Positions 11,403 through 21,969 of a stretch of DNA of 64,000 nt are shown piece after piece. The stretch spans positions 41,087,120 through 41,151,119 of the forward strand of contig NC_080421.1 in assembly GCF_029873635.1 (NCBI RefSeq), given 5' to 3'. Within the stretch, counting starts at the first letter, position 1. Each line of letters opens with the position of its first letter. Below the pieces are notes generated by a model. It saw nothing but the letters and a program-made list of their open reading frames with translations. It made no database searches and was not told the DNA's origin. A program made the position numbers and the translations under genes. This DNA is from Malania oleifera (taxonomy: Eukaryota; Streptophyta; Magnoliopsida; Santalales; Ximeniaceae).

Positions 11403-11605
11403 AGGGCCTTGGGCTGCTTAGCTCCTCCGTGGGTAGGACTTCTCCTCACCTCATTTCCCCCCATGGGCTTTCGTTGCCTCATTTCCCCCATGGGCTCGAG
11501 AGGGAGTATTAATTTCCATCCAGTCCCATATCGTTTTTATGAGCAGTTCCAAAGTCAGTATAAGATCCTCTTATCTCTCTCTCCTTAATACCTAGGTTTT
11601 GATGA

Positions 11606-13211
11606 TGATTTCTCACCTTCTAAATCCTAACACGCACTAAATTAAATTATAACGAAAAACAACCCTATATTTAATTAACCAAGCAAGAACTAAATCCTAC
11701 GTTGAACATCGGACAAGGAAAACCCAAAGACGATGACTTGCCTACGTAGCTTAAGCATGCAATAAAAAAAAAATCAATCAAACACAAACTCGAACAAAAA
11801 CTAAATTTTAACGCAATATAGAATGCAAATCCAATTTAACTTTTTAACAACTAATCAATAAGCGGAAACACGATAAGCATTCAGACTTCACTTAAACTGA
11901 AATTGAAATAATTAAAACCCAACAAAATTTAATTCCTAAAGAAGATTTTTTTTTTCTTTTTCGTTTTTTTTTTAAGAAAACAAATCGACCTTTAATAAAT
12001 AAAAAAATAAACCAAACAACGATTAACTTTAACAATGATAGTAAATAAGAAAAAAAAATACGTTAACTTTAATAATAATAACCCAACATGCATTTAAAAC
12101 TTAAAACTTTAATTGAAATTCTAAAGAAAGGTAACAATATTCAAGTAAGTATTTAAAGGGAAGAATAAAGGGAGGAGAGAGGGAGAGAATAAAAAAAAAC
12201 TGGTTGGCCGTGAGTTGAGGAACAGTAGCAGCATAGCCGTAGATGTAGCAGGAGAACAAGGGCTTCTCAAGTTGAACTTCTAGCAACAGCAAGAGTGGAA
12301 GAGAGTAGCAGCAGCAGTCGTACGCTGAAGCAGGAGGCTTCGACTTGCAGCAAACAGCCGGAAGATGGAGGGGCAGCAGGGAGAGGCACGAAGGAGCAAG
12401 ACAAGGATGGAAGAGAGCTGGAAGAGATGAGGGAGTTCAGGTGAGCAAGAAAGGAAGAGAATTGAAAGAGAAAGAGAAAATAGGAAGGATGGAGAGGGGG
12501 CTGCTCACGGGTATGGTAGCAAGCCAAAAGATAAAAAAAATTAAAGGGAAGGGAGAGTGAGGTTGAAGAGAAGAGAGGAAAGGTTGTGCGAATGAATAAA
12601 CGAAGGAGGCTGCTGGAGAGCAAAAATAAAAGGAAGGGAACCCCCTTTAGAGAACCCTACCCAGCGCACACCAAAGGACCTGGCTACATGGCTGAGAACG
12701 AGGGAGGCTGCTGGAGAGCAAAAATAAAAGGAAGGGAAACCCCTTTAGAGAACCCTACCCAGTGCACACCAAAGGACTTGGCTGCATGGCTGAGTCAAAT
12801 CATTTTATTATTATTATTTTTTCTTTTTCTTTTTTTGTTTCTTTTTTTTTTCCTTTTCTTTGTTTCCCAACAAACAAGCCCAAATTTGGCCCTCCTAAAG
12901 CCCGTAATTTTCAAAGCTCAAGACACGAAAGTTGTAGAACACTTTCTCGAATTTCCACAGAATTTCAAATCACCTCGATCAAACTCGGATGGGGGAATTA
13001 TGTCCGAATTACGATGTGTCATCGGCTTTAACGTCCATAACTTACCTTGCAAAAATAAAATACCAAAAATTCATAAATTATACAATAATATCAAAATATT
13101 ATAAGTAGAGCGTAATGTTAAAATATTGAGCATAATTATGCATTTAATTAAAAATATAATCATTAATGCATGAATTAAAGCACCTAATTATGCAATTTAT
13201 GCATGTAATCA
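11606..13211 (-). mobile_element. Solo LTR inserted in Copia-1
   Basis: It runs from TGATTTCTCACC at 11606 to ATGCATGTAATCA at 13211; TGATT and AATCA form a short inverted terminal repeat as LTRs do. The right half is homologous to 8490-8942. Copia reading frame resumes immediately at 13212. Flanking pentamers (GATGA, GGATC) do not match, and gag through integrase of the host Copia are missing, so a deletion probably accompanied or followed the insertion. It contains a GA-rich leader (12150-12600) and a duplicated 98-bp unit. Orientation is inferred by analogy with the other minus-strand LTRs. Confidence 0.6.
12604..12800. repeat. 98-bp tandem duplication inside the solo LTR
   Basis: GAGGCTGCTGGAGAGCAAAA at 12606 recurs at 12704. 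The two units match closely through AAGGAAGGGAA, GAGAACCCTACCCAG and CACACCAAAGGAC. The copies are more alike than the LTR is to its relative at 7930-8942, which suggests a recent duplication. Confidence 0.85.
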
Positions 13212-14578
13212 GGATCCATAGAGCGACACAAAGCTCACTTGGTGGCCAAGGGCTACACTCAAGTAAAAGATTTGGATTATCATGACACTTTTCCTCCTAT
13301 TGCTAAACTCGTTACTGTTAGGTGTGTTCTTGCAGTGGCTGCAGTTCGAAATTGGCATCTCCTTCAATTGGACGTCAACAACGCTTTTCTCCATGGTGAT
13401 CTCGATGAGGAGGTTTATATGACCCCTCCACTGGGTTATTGCAAACAGGGGGAGACTCATGTTTTTCGTCTTAAGAAATCCCTTTATGGCCTTAAGCAAG
13501 CCTATCGCAATTGGTTCTCTAAATTATCTTCAGTTTTACTTGCTGAAGAGTTCACCCAATCTCAAGCCGATCACTCTCTCTTCACCCACTCTCGGGGTCA
13601 GTCTTTTACTCTCATACTTGTTTATGTTGATGACATTCTCATGGCAGGCAATGATCTCTCCGATATTAGCACTTTCAAAGTCATGTTTGCTCAAAAATTC
13701 AAGTTAAAGGATCTTGACAAACTGAAATATTTCCTTGGCCTCGAAGTTGCTTACTCTCCAACTGGCATATTTCTTAATCAACGAAAATAAGCTCTTGACA
13801 TCCTCACTAATAGCAGTCATCTTGGTGCTCGTCCTGCCAACTTTCCCATGAAACAAAATCTCAAGCTCAATAATACTAATGGTGTTCTTCTCTCTGATCC
13901 AAGCTCTTTTCGGCAACTCATTGGATGTTTGATATATCTCACTATCACCTGTCCCGACATTTTATTTCTAGTCAACATTCTCAGTCAATTTATGCACCAT
14001 CCCAGACAACCACATTATGATGTTGTTGTACGTGTTCTTTGATACAGTAAGGCATCTCCAGGTCAGGGCTTATTTTTTCGTACTGCCAACACACTTCACA
14101 TCTCCGCCTATTCTAATTTGGATTGGGCTAGTTGTCCCCTCACTCACCGCTCCACCACTGGTTTTTTCATTCAACTAGGCACTAGTCCAATTTCCTAGCG
14201 CACTAAGAAACAACCTACAATGTCTCTCTCCTCCACCGAAGCTGAGTACCAGGTGCTTTCTTCCACTACTTGTGAATTTACATAGCTCAAAACTCTTTTA
14301 AATGATCTTGGTGTACCGCATTCCCAGCCTATGCTCTTATATTATGAAAACCAAGCGGCTCTTCACATTGCTCAGAGTCCTGTTTGCCACGAACGTACAA
14401 AACACATAGAAATCAATTGTCATATTGTTTGTGAAAAGTTACGGGCTGGCCTCTTCTTCACTAAGCATATTCCTACCCACAGTTTGCTTGCTGATATCTT
14501 CACCAAAGTTTTGGGTCATGAACATTTCCTAAACTTATCACGCAAGTTGGCCATTACGGATCTCCATGCTCCAACTTG
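13212..14578 (+). pseudogene. Copia reverse transcriptase-RNase H fragment
   Basis: A single frame carries the C-terminal half of Copia pol. It opens mid-RT with [14 protein letters not shown], then [31 protein letters not shown] and the catalytic box [10 protein letters not shown] (both aspartates present), then RNase H with HRSTTGFF, SSTEAEYQ, ENQAALHIA and HIEINCHIV. Four in-frame stops break it (TAA at 13788, TGA at about 14041, TAG near 14198 and 14285) but no frameshift was seen from 13239 to 14578. Upstream integrase is replaced by the inserted LTR ending at 13211. It ends just before the polypurine tract. It is non-functional but only moderately decayed. Confidence 0.85.
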
Positions 14579-14586
14579 AGGGGGAG

Positions 14587-14744
14587 TATTAGAGATACAT
14601 ATACACTTTCCAATTTTCATTTATTGTGTATTTATTATAGAGCGGATATTTAGGAATAATTTGGGATCATTGACTCATGTATAAATATACCCTTGTATTG
14701 TTGAATAAAAGAATATAGAAAAATCCTCTTATTCAATTTCAACA
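14587..14744 (+). repeat. Copia-1 3' LTR (158 bp)
   Basis: It begins TATTAGAGATAC after GAGGGGGAG and ends TTTCAACA, followed by ACCGG. Same length as the 5' LTR. Confidence 0.85.
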
Positions 14745-15986
14745 ACCGGGTTGTGCGGCCCAAAGGCGGGACTTAACTATAATTGGCCTACCATGCTAAG
14801 TCAAAATACCTTGTTTGTAGTACGATTGGCCTAGCGCAGCCTGGTACGAACCAAGAGGCTGTCAACATCCCTATGCAGGCTTAATCGACCTTAATTACCA
14901 ACATGCTCTTTGAGCAGTGTGGTTGCACTAACTCAATCACTAGTAACGGTAACGTGCTCTTATATCATTAACCAACCAAGTTCTCATTTCCATCACTCAA
15001 TATACATAATAATATATTTCGACCGCAGCCTGGTCTAGACCCAGGCAACATCCCTCCGCAGGCTCAATCGACCTCCATTACCAACACGCTCCCTGAGCAA
15101 TGTGGTTGCACTAACTCAATCACTAGCAATGGTACTGTGCTCTTATATCATTAAACAACCAAGTTCTCATTTCCATCACTCAATATACACAATATATTTC
15201 CATAAGCTTTCACTTCTCATAAACATGCTCAAGCTCATGCGTATCCATGCGTAACACATCTCGTCTGTAACTCATGATTGTTCATCATATTTCATCATGT
15301 CTATTTATATCTTATCATGGCTGTGAACATCTCATTTCAACATATCAATAAAATTTGCGTCTGTATATATATCAGATATCATCATATCTAATAAAACTTG
15401 TGTGTATATATCTCATAACAACATATTTGTATTAAACATATCTGTATATAACTCATATCATCATATCAGTGTAAAACATATTTGTACATATCTCAACAAA
15501 AATTAAGTCTCATCATATAATATATTCATCTATTCGTTTTACAATAATCAAAATTCTTTCTCATGCCATATAGGTTTTCAGTAATATTTAATAGTAAAAC
15601 GTAGGATATCCCAAAACTTTTTTTTTTATACATGCATGATAAGTCAAAATATCACATATAATATTTTCACATCATACTTTAATTTAATCAATTAATTTCT
15701 AGAAATTCCTAACATAATTTAATTCCCCTTACCTGTTTCCTAAGGACATGCCTGCAAGTTTCCTAGACCGACGCCCGTGGCGTTCACACAAACCCCTGTA
15801 TTCACATGCCCTAGTTTAATCAACTCAACCTCGGAATAATTACTATCCTAACATCCCTAGGCTTACATGCTTCCATTAACTGATTAAATTCTAAAGAAAC
15901 GCAGGTATGATCAATTTTCCTTATTTAAATTTAATTTCTAACATATTTAAAAGTGCCGATATGATCAAATCCCCGCAATTTAATCT
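14745..15986 (-). mobile_element. Tekay-like solo LTR, segment 2 of 3
   Basis: It resumes after Copia-1 with GGGTTGTGCGGCCCAAAGGC, matching GGGTTGTGTGGCCCGAAGGC at 40660 in Gypsy-B's LTR. It ends at the TCT target site of the small CACTA (15984-15986). It includes a 190-bp tandem duplication and an A+T-rich run with repeated ATATCTCAT(A/C)-type words (15290-15520). No coding frame. Confidence 0.8.
14836..15205. repeat. Tandem duplication of about 190 bp in the solo LTR
   Basis: GCAGCCTGGT, AACATCCCT, GCAGGCT(T/C)AATCGACCT, GTGGTTGCACTAACTCAATC and CTCATTTCCATCACTCAATA occur in the same order from 14836 and again from 15026. The copies differ by small indels. Confidence 0.8.
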
Positions 15987-16390
15987 TACTACAAGAAAAC
16001 TGGTTTTTAGTGACGGAAGTTTAATCTAACATATTTGAATTTGAATTTGAATTTTGATTTTTTTTTTTTTTTGTTATCTGAATAGATGAAATTTCTATAT
16101 TTTAATTGAATTTGTATTTGAATTAGAATTAGAATTAGAATTTTGAATAATTTATGAATTTTTTAGTAATTATGGTTTAATGTTATGTATGCGAAAATGT
16201 AATTATGGATTTTTATAGGAATTAATGATTAAAAAATTATTAGTTTTAAATTATTAGTGACTGTTTTAAAACCGTCACTAATAATTGTCCATTTTTTAAG
16301 TATTAGTGAAAGTTTCAAAACCATCACTAATAGTAGAGTATTAGTGACGAATTTCAAAAACGTCACTAAAGCACAAATATTAGTGACGAT
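15987..16390. mobile_element. Small non-autonomous CACTA element, left part
   Basis: It starts TACTACAAGAAAA (first C of CACTACAAG changed to T) after TCT (15984-15986). The right end TTTTTTGTAGTG at 50078 is followed by TCT (50079-50081), the 3-bp duplication typical of CACTA transposons. Sequences outside also continue into each other (ATCAAATCCC(C/T) blocks of the solo LTR). Subterminal TTAGTGACGGTTTT-type repeats in both orientations occupy 16240-16390. With the right part it totals about 770 bp and has no transposase, so it needs a helper. The Ogre/Tat-like LTR interrupts it at 16391. Confidence 0.85.
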
Positions 16391-17814
16391 TGTTGCAACA
16401 TCGCAGACCCGCCAAAACAACTTGGCATGGGTACCGTTGCAAATTGGGAAAAAATGGATGTGAACTTTGAAAAAGATATTTTCGTGTAAAACATGGTGTA
16501 TGGAGTCGCCACTAACCTTTAAAGTGTGGTTAGAATACTTGATTACTACCCCATTAGGGGTAGATTCGGTCTGCATCACCAGAGTCGAGCTCGAGAGTAC
16601 GGTTACGCGAGGGAAAGGTATTAGCAACCCCTACGCGCCCATTCTTACGAATGACACTAGATTAATCGAAAATTATCTCAAAATAAATTTAATAAGACTT
16701 AGAAAATTACTCCCTCACAAAAATCAAAGAAAATACAAAAAATGAACACTATATAAATATTCCCTCAAAACTAGGGCAATCCAATACTCCGTAGAGTCCG
16801 TGCCCTTTGTTGCAATCATCGGGATGAAAAATTGAGAAAATAGTTTACAAAAATACACTCATGGGGTTTTGAAATCTTTAGAGAATTTTTTAAGTGAAAA
16901 GTAATATTCCGGGAGATTTTTGGAGTTTGTTCGGGATGGAAACGATTTTCTAGGCCTAAAAAAATATTTTTGTGATTTTTTTCAATATTATTCCCGAAAT
17001 TAGAATAACAAAAAGACAATTAAGCAAAAACAATGAAAATCAAGTCCCAAAAATATTTTTAAAATTTTCTCCTAAGTTTTTTGAATTTTTTTATGATTTT
17101 TATGAAATTTTTATGAATTTTTATGAGTTTTTTAAAAGTTTAAATATAAAATAAAATAAAAGACTAAACCGATTTCATACCAGTTCAGAGGATCCAACCG
17201 ATTCGGAGAGAAAATCGGTCAAAGGAGATGGGTCAACCTGTTTAAGGTCTAGTCAAAATCATCAAGCCAATACGCGTTGATTTTCGAGAGAGTGCATGCG
17301 AGTTAGTGTATCGAGATGACAAGATACCAGGAATGGTCTTCATGTTCCAAAACATTTTTTTTAATTTTTATCTTTTCTTATTTTTTTTGTAATTTTTCAT
17401 ATCTCCCTAATCTTAAATATCGAAAAGATAATTAAAAATAACGAAAGTCAAGTCTAAAAGGCCAATAATATGATACAACTATAATGTGAAAACTTATAAC
17501 AATGATATGAATCACCCGCCATATATACACCAACCATGACAAGATTCAATTCACATGTTAACAAATTCCAACCAATGAAAATTCGACCATTATAATAGTC
17601 ATTATTTATTATTTACGATAAACACAGCAAGTATCACAACTATAAAGCATAATAATAATATTAAATTGCTAACTAGTATTCAACAAATACTGCAAAATAA
17701 AAATAACAAATAAGCATAAATAATATACCATAGTAACAACAAAAGAAAAATAAAATAAAAACATGGATATTATTATTCTAAACAAATATTACAATAATAA
17801 AATAAAATGAGTAC

Positions 17815-18245
17815 ACGTGCATGTGTGTGTGGGTGGCATGCATGCATGCATACGTGATTGGGTGTCTGTGTGTTTGTTGTGTATGCTACTGCGTACGTGT
17901 AAGAGTGTGTGTAAGAGTGTGTGTAAGTGGTGCGTGAAACAGTGTGTGTGCAGGTGTGTGTACAGTGTGTGTTAGTGGTGCATGTTGTAGTGTGTGTGCA
18001 GGTGTGTGTTGTGGTGTGTGTTTAGGTGCGTGTAACAGTGTGTGTGCCGGTGTGTGTGTGTATAGTGTGTATTTGAGTGCATGAAACTGTGTGTGTGTGT
18101 GTGTGTATTTGAGTGCATAAAATTGTGTGTGTGTGTGAGTATTTGTGTGCGTGAAACAGTGTGTGTGAGAGGGTGTTTGAGTGCATGAAACAGTGTGTAA
18201 CAGGGTGTTTGAGTGCGTGAAACCGTGTGTGTGTGTGTGTTAACG
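17815..18245. repeat. GT-rich minisatellite in the LTR
   Basis: (GT)n runs alternate with GAGTGC(A/G)TGAAAC and related words spaced about 35-50 bp (near 18072, 18111, 18150, 18181, 18212). The whole stretch lies in the part of this LTR that the other copy lacks. GCATGCATGCATGCA at 17840 is a short Z-DNA-prone tract. Confidence 0.8.
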
Positions 18246-19439
18246 TGTGAGTGTATAAGTATGTTTGCTCGCAGGGAACTTACAGAGTAGTTACCACCGG
18301 AGTTGGGTTGTCGTGTTCAGACAGCCGGAGCAGGGACATCGGAGCTTAGATGCTTGATGATGAATCTGCAGTTGTCTACCACGCACGATCTACACGCCGT
18401 CGGGAGCGGCTCCTGGGTTGAGAGAAATGAAAGTTCTATTGGTAGACCACCGGGGATTGGGTGCTACACAAGTTGTTGAACCCACAAGCTCCCCTTTGTG
18501 CTCTACGTGATGCTCATGCAGATATCCGAAGGAATCGCCATTAGAGAAGACCACGCCTGCGACCAGTTCACGGCCTTCAAGCTGCCGCCGGCGATGGAGT
18601 GTATGTTGATGTTGCGATGACAAAGGAGAGCCTGAAAGTCCGAGTGGACATAAATAAAATTAAGACAAAAATCTTGGAGGTCAAAGTTATCAAAATATTT
18701 TTTGAAATTTTCTAAAATTTTTGTGATTTTTCTTACACTTCACGATTTTTGCGTATTTTGGTGAATTTTGGAATTATTAAAGTAATAAACAAGTGAAGTG
18801 AAGAAAATCGGTGCGAACCGGTTTAGGGAATGATGAATCGGTCAAATGTTGACCGATTCTGGGGAAAACCCAGTTTAAGGTCTTGGTCGAGACAAAAATA
18901 TGTTTATATTTTTCTTAATTTTCTGTAATTTTCTAGAAGCAATAATATTTACCGAACTTTAGAATATGTTTTTGTGATTTTTTGGTATTTTAATGTGATT
19001 TTTGACATGGGAATTATTTCAAACAATGAAAACTGACTTAAAGTATTTTTTTTTTAGAAATTTTCCCCAATTTTCAAGATTTTTTAGTGATTTTCCTGAG
19101 TTTTTATGAATTTTTATGAATTTTTGTGAATTTTAAATGTATTATTCGAAATATATATATATATATATATAATTAAAAGATAATGAGAAGAACCGATTTA
19201 ATCCGATTTAGGGAGGTGGACCGATCAAATTTTGACCGATTTGAGGGAGACCGGTTTAAGGTCTGAGTTACGATCATCTGGCTTGAAACTGTGCCACGTG
19301 TCAGTGCTTGAGAGGCTGGAAGGTGCGCAGTATTGTTTATCAACGTGGCGCGATCCAAACGTCTGTAGAAGGGGAAAATCAAGCGGCTGATGGAGAGAGC
19401 CGCCAAGCATTAATGATCGGTGCCACGTGTCAGCTGCCG

Positions 19440-20010
19440 ATTAGGGATGCGGTGAGCGTTAATGAGGACTTCTAACACGAGGGATCATGACCATTGATGA
19501 TGGCAAAGATCCAACGGCCAGGGATGGAATGGCCTCCTGCATTGATTGCAGAGGGGACACATGTCGCCTGTTGAACGCCAACGCGCAGACATTCATGAAT
19601 GCTTCTAACACGGAGCCATCCTAGCCGTTGATGAGGCGTTGGATCCAATGGCTGGGAGACGAGACGCATTCTAGCATTAATGACTCAGGTGACAGCTTTG
19701 CCACACGTTGTGCGAAGAGGTAGACCATAGCTAATGTTTTTTACACGGTCAATCAAAACCGTTGATGCTCTGGTGATCAAATGGCTCTGATGAGGGGGAG
19801 TTGGTGCACGCGAAGGGGGGCACGTATTCCTCAGGGAGCGACTGCTGCAGGCATGAAATGCCCGGGGGCAAAAACGCCATGCGTCAGCGAGCGCAAACAG
19901 AGGGGGAGGTACACATGCCATTGGCCATTAATGCTCCTGGGTTCATGCGATCTCAATAGTTGATGGGGGTTGTTGATCCTACAGTTGCAAAGGAGACCCA
20001 CACACGACTT
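19440..20010. repeat. Degenerate repeats of about 133 bp with CCGTTGATG / CAACGGC cores
   Basis: TTCTAACACGAGGGATCATG at 19470, TTCTAACACGGAGCCATCCT at 19602 and TTTTTACACGGTCAATC at 19738 each begin a unit holding (A/G)CCGTTGATG and then GATCCAA(C/T)GGC. A weaker fourth copy is near 19958 (GTTGATGGGGGTTGTTGATCC). The same series exists at 48450-48975 in the other LTR, so it predates insertion. Confidence 0.7.
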
Positions 20011-20029
20011 GATCTAAGGGGTCAGAACA

Positions 20030-20265
20030 CGCCACGTGTTCAAATCCTATGGTCTTGAGGTTTTTCATATTTAAGCCATAATTTTTCCTTTCTCCCATTT
20101 TCTCTCATGTTCTCCTTATCCTCTCTCTTCCCTGTTCTTCCTTGCGAGTGAAACCCTAGGGTTTCTTCTGCAACTCGCCCTACTATCTTTCTTCTTTCAC
20201 CTTCTCTGTATCTTTTTCTCACTCTGTCTCTCTTTCTGTTTCTTTATAGATGAACCCTATGCCCT
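20030..20265 (+). promoter_or_regulatory. Promoter-like module antisense to the element's gag
   Basis: A G-box CCACGTG sits at 20032, ATATTTAAG at 20068 about 30 bases on, then a pyrimidine-rich leader (20085-20250) and an ATG at 20250 opening only a short frame. Further G-boxes are at 19295 and 19424. The layout resembles a plant core promoter on the plus strand, opposite to the LTR's own TATA. The right LTR keeps the module with one G-box changed to CCACATG. Function is inference. Confidence 0.35.
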
Positions 20266-20939
20266 CTCACTCTTTCCAACCAAGAACCCTCCAGTAGTTC
20301 TAAGCTTTCCTGAATCTCCAAGCTTTCTACAATCCAAATACCTAGACTCCTTAAACTGAAACCCTAATCTTCTTCCATCTCCTTTCCTCATAGCCTCAAA
20401 TTTTTTGAAAATCTACCACCCCTACAGAGACCTGCCTCCCTATGATTGGGGGTTTTAAGTATCCTCCTGATATCATGAAGTTTCATACACATTCAGCAAG
20501 CTGGGTCTGGCGATTGGAGCATCAGGGGAGCAACCGAGTTCAAAACCCAAATAGTGGGTTTAGACCAAAGCTTGGATGGAAAGCTAAGTATTCCTCTCAT
20601 CTCCCTTCTGTTTCCCTTGTTTTAAGACCATTTTTTGGATTCTTGGTGTGTGATTTGATGAGTTGTGATGACGATTTGAATATTGTATGTTTTGGGGGTA
20701 TTGGTTTGTTAGAGTCTAGTTGCAGGTCTGAGACGAGGACGTGTTGGACTCGTCCTCGACTCAGTGAGTGAGGTTGTGTTAAACTGGTGTTGACTCATGT
20801 GATTCAACTCAGGGTGAGCAGTGTGAGTCAAACCAGGGCTGTGTGAACTCGGGAAGTTATGAACTCCTGTGATCCCGAGTAGGTCAAGCACGTGTGACTA
20901 AACACGTGCAGGTATAGGGTTAGAAAGTCTTTGTGAGCT

Positions 20940-21540
20940 TGGTTAAATATTCGATGGGCCTGTTTTTAGGTCTTCAAAGTTGGAACGGGCCTCATTTAAA
21001 AAGTTGGGCCTTTGGGTATTTTCAAAAGTTGGTATGGGCTTAGTTTTAAAAATAAAAATGGTGGGCTTGTTTTAAAATCGTGTTAATGGGCTCGGGTTAA
21101 AAATGAAAGCTTGGGTCTAGGGATTTTCAAAAATGGGCTTGAGTTATACAAGAAAAGAGGCTAGCCCAAGGTTAATTTAAAATGGGCTTGAGATAGGATT
21201 TTAAAACGGGCTTCGGGTTTTAAAAGCATACAAGCCTAGGGGTTTAAAAGGCAAGTGTGCTTGGTTTTAAGATTAAAGTGTGCTTGGGGTTTTTTTTAAA
21301 ATGGGCTACGGGTTAAAGTTTAAAAATGGGTTGTGGGTCAAGATTTAAAAATGGGTTGTGGGTCAAGGTTTAAAATGGGGTTGGGGCTTGGTCTGAAGGG
21401 TTTGAACCCGAGTTTGGGTTCAAGTTTGGGTTAAAGTCTAAGGGGCTAAATGGGTCAAGGGTTTTGGGTTAGAGGAACTCAGAACTTGGGTCGGGTCTCG
21501 GGTTCAAGTTGGGTGTTCAGGTCTGAGCTCAGGTTCAAGA
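20940..21540. repeat. Degenerate GGGCTT/GGGTT-rich short repeats
   Basis: AAAATGGGCTTGGGTT-like words recur some 20 times with spacing of about 20-35 bp. On the minus strand this is C-rich and lies in U3 upstream of the palindromic TATA. The truncated other LTR lacks it. Confidence 0.6.
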
Positions 21541-21901
21541 ACCTAAGAAAGGAGGAAGTACCTGCACTCACAGTTCACATATAATACACTTCACAATTTG
21601 ATTTAGGGAATGGATAAGGGATTTACCTAAAATCTCTCACTCCTCTGGTCTTCTTTTCCAATCTTTGTGTGTGTGTCTGGTTTGGTGTGTCTAGGGGTTC
21701 ACAAACTAAAATCAAGTTCGGGTCAAGCTCTCCTTCGGTTTGTGATGCCTTTCTTTCTGAATCCTTCCTGCTTCTGCAGGATTTCTTTAATTCCAATCGC
21801 ACTAGTACTTCCTACAGAGTTTCTCTTCAATTCTCTCTTTTTGACTCTATTTCTGCAGAGTGTTACTATGCTCTCTGATCCTCTTTTCTTTCTATCGATT
21901 T

Positions 21902-21969
21902 GCGTAGAGTAATTCTACGCTCAAAGGGGTGTCCTGCTACAGTGCCAGTACTCCCTATTTATAGGGAGT
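21902..21969 (-). promoter_or_regulatory. LTR core promoter: palindromic TATA box and hairpin
   Basis: On the minus strand ACTCCCTATAAATAGGGAGT (21969-21950) is a TATA box inside a near-perfect 20-bp palindrome. About 30 bases downstream in transcription lies GCGTAGAATTACTCTACGC (21920-21902), arms of seven bases around five. Spacing suits a transcription start at or near the hairpin. Direction matches gag. Confidence 0.6.

Larger units (their letters stand above)
11233..14744 (+). mobile_element. Internally deleted Copia element (Copia-1)
   Basis: Two 158-bp LTRs (11233-11390 and 14587-14744) bound it. Flanks are ACCGA (11228-11232) and ACCGG (14745-14749), a target duplication with one mismatch. 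The right copy fits the interrupted LTR better, so the left base has probably mutated. Inside are a primer site, about 200 bp of leader, an inserted solo LTR (11606-13211) and the RT-RNase H end of pol. Gag, protease and integrase are gone. The polypurine tract ACTTGAGGGGGAG is at 14574-14586. By reading, the two LTRs differ at about 8 of 158 positions. Confidence 0.85.

Noticed and set aside
12267..12623. 118-residue minus-strand frame as a membrane protein
   Set aside because: Serine/leucine-rich translation of a GA-rich LTR leader that recurs in other LTRs.
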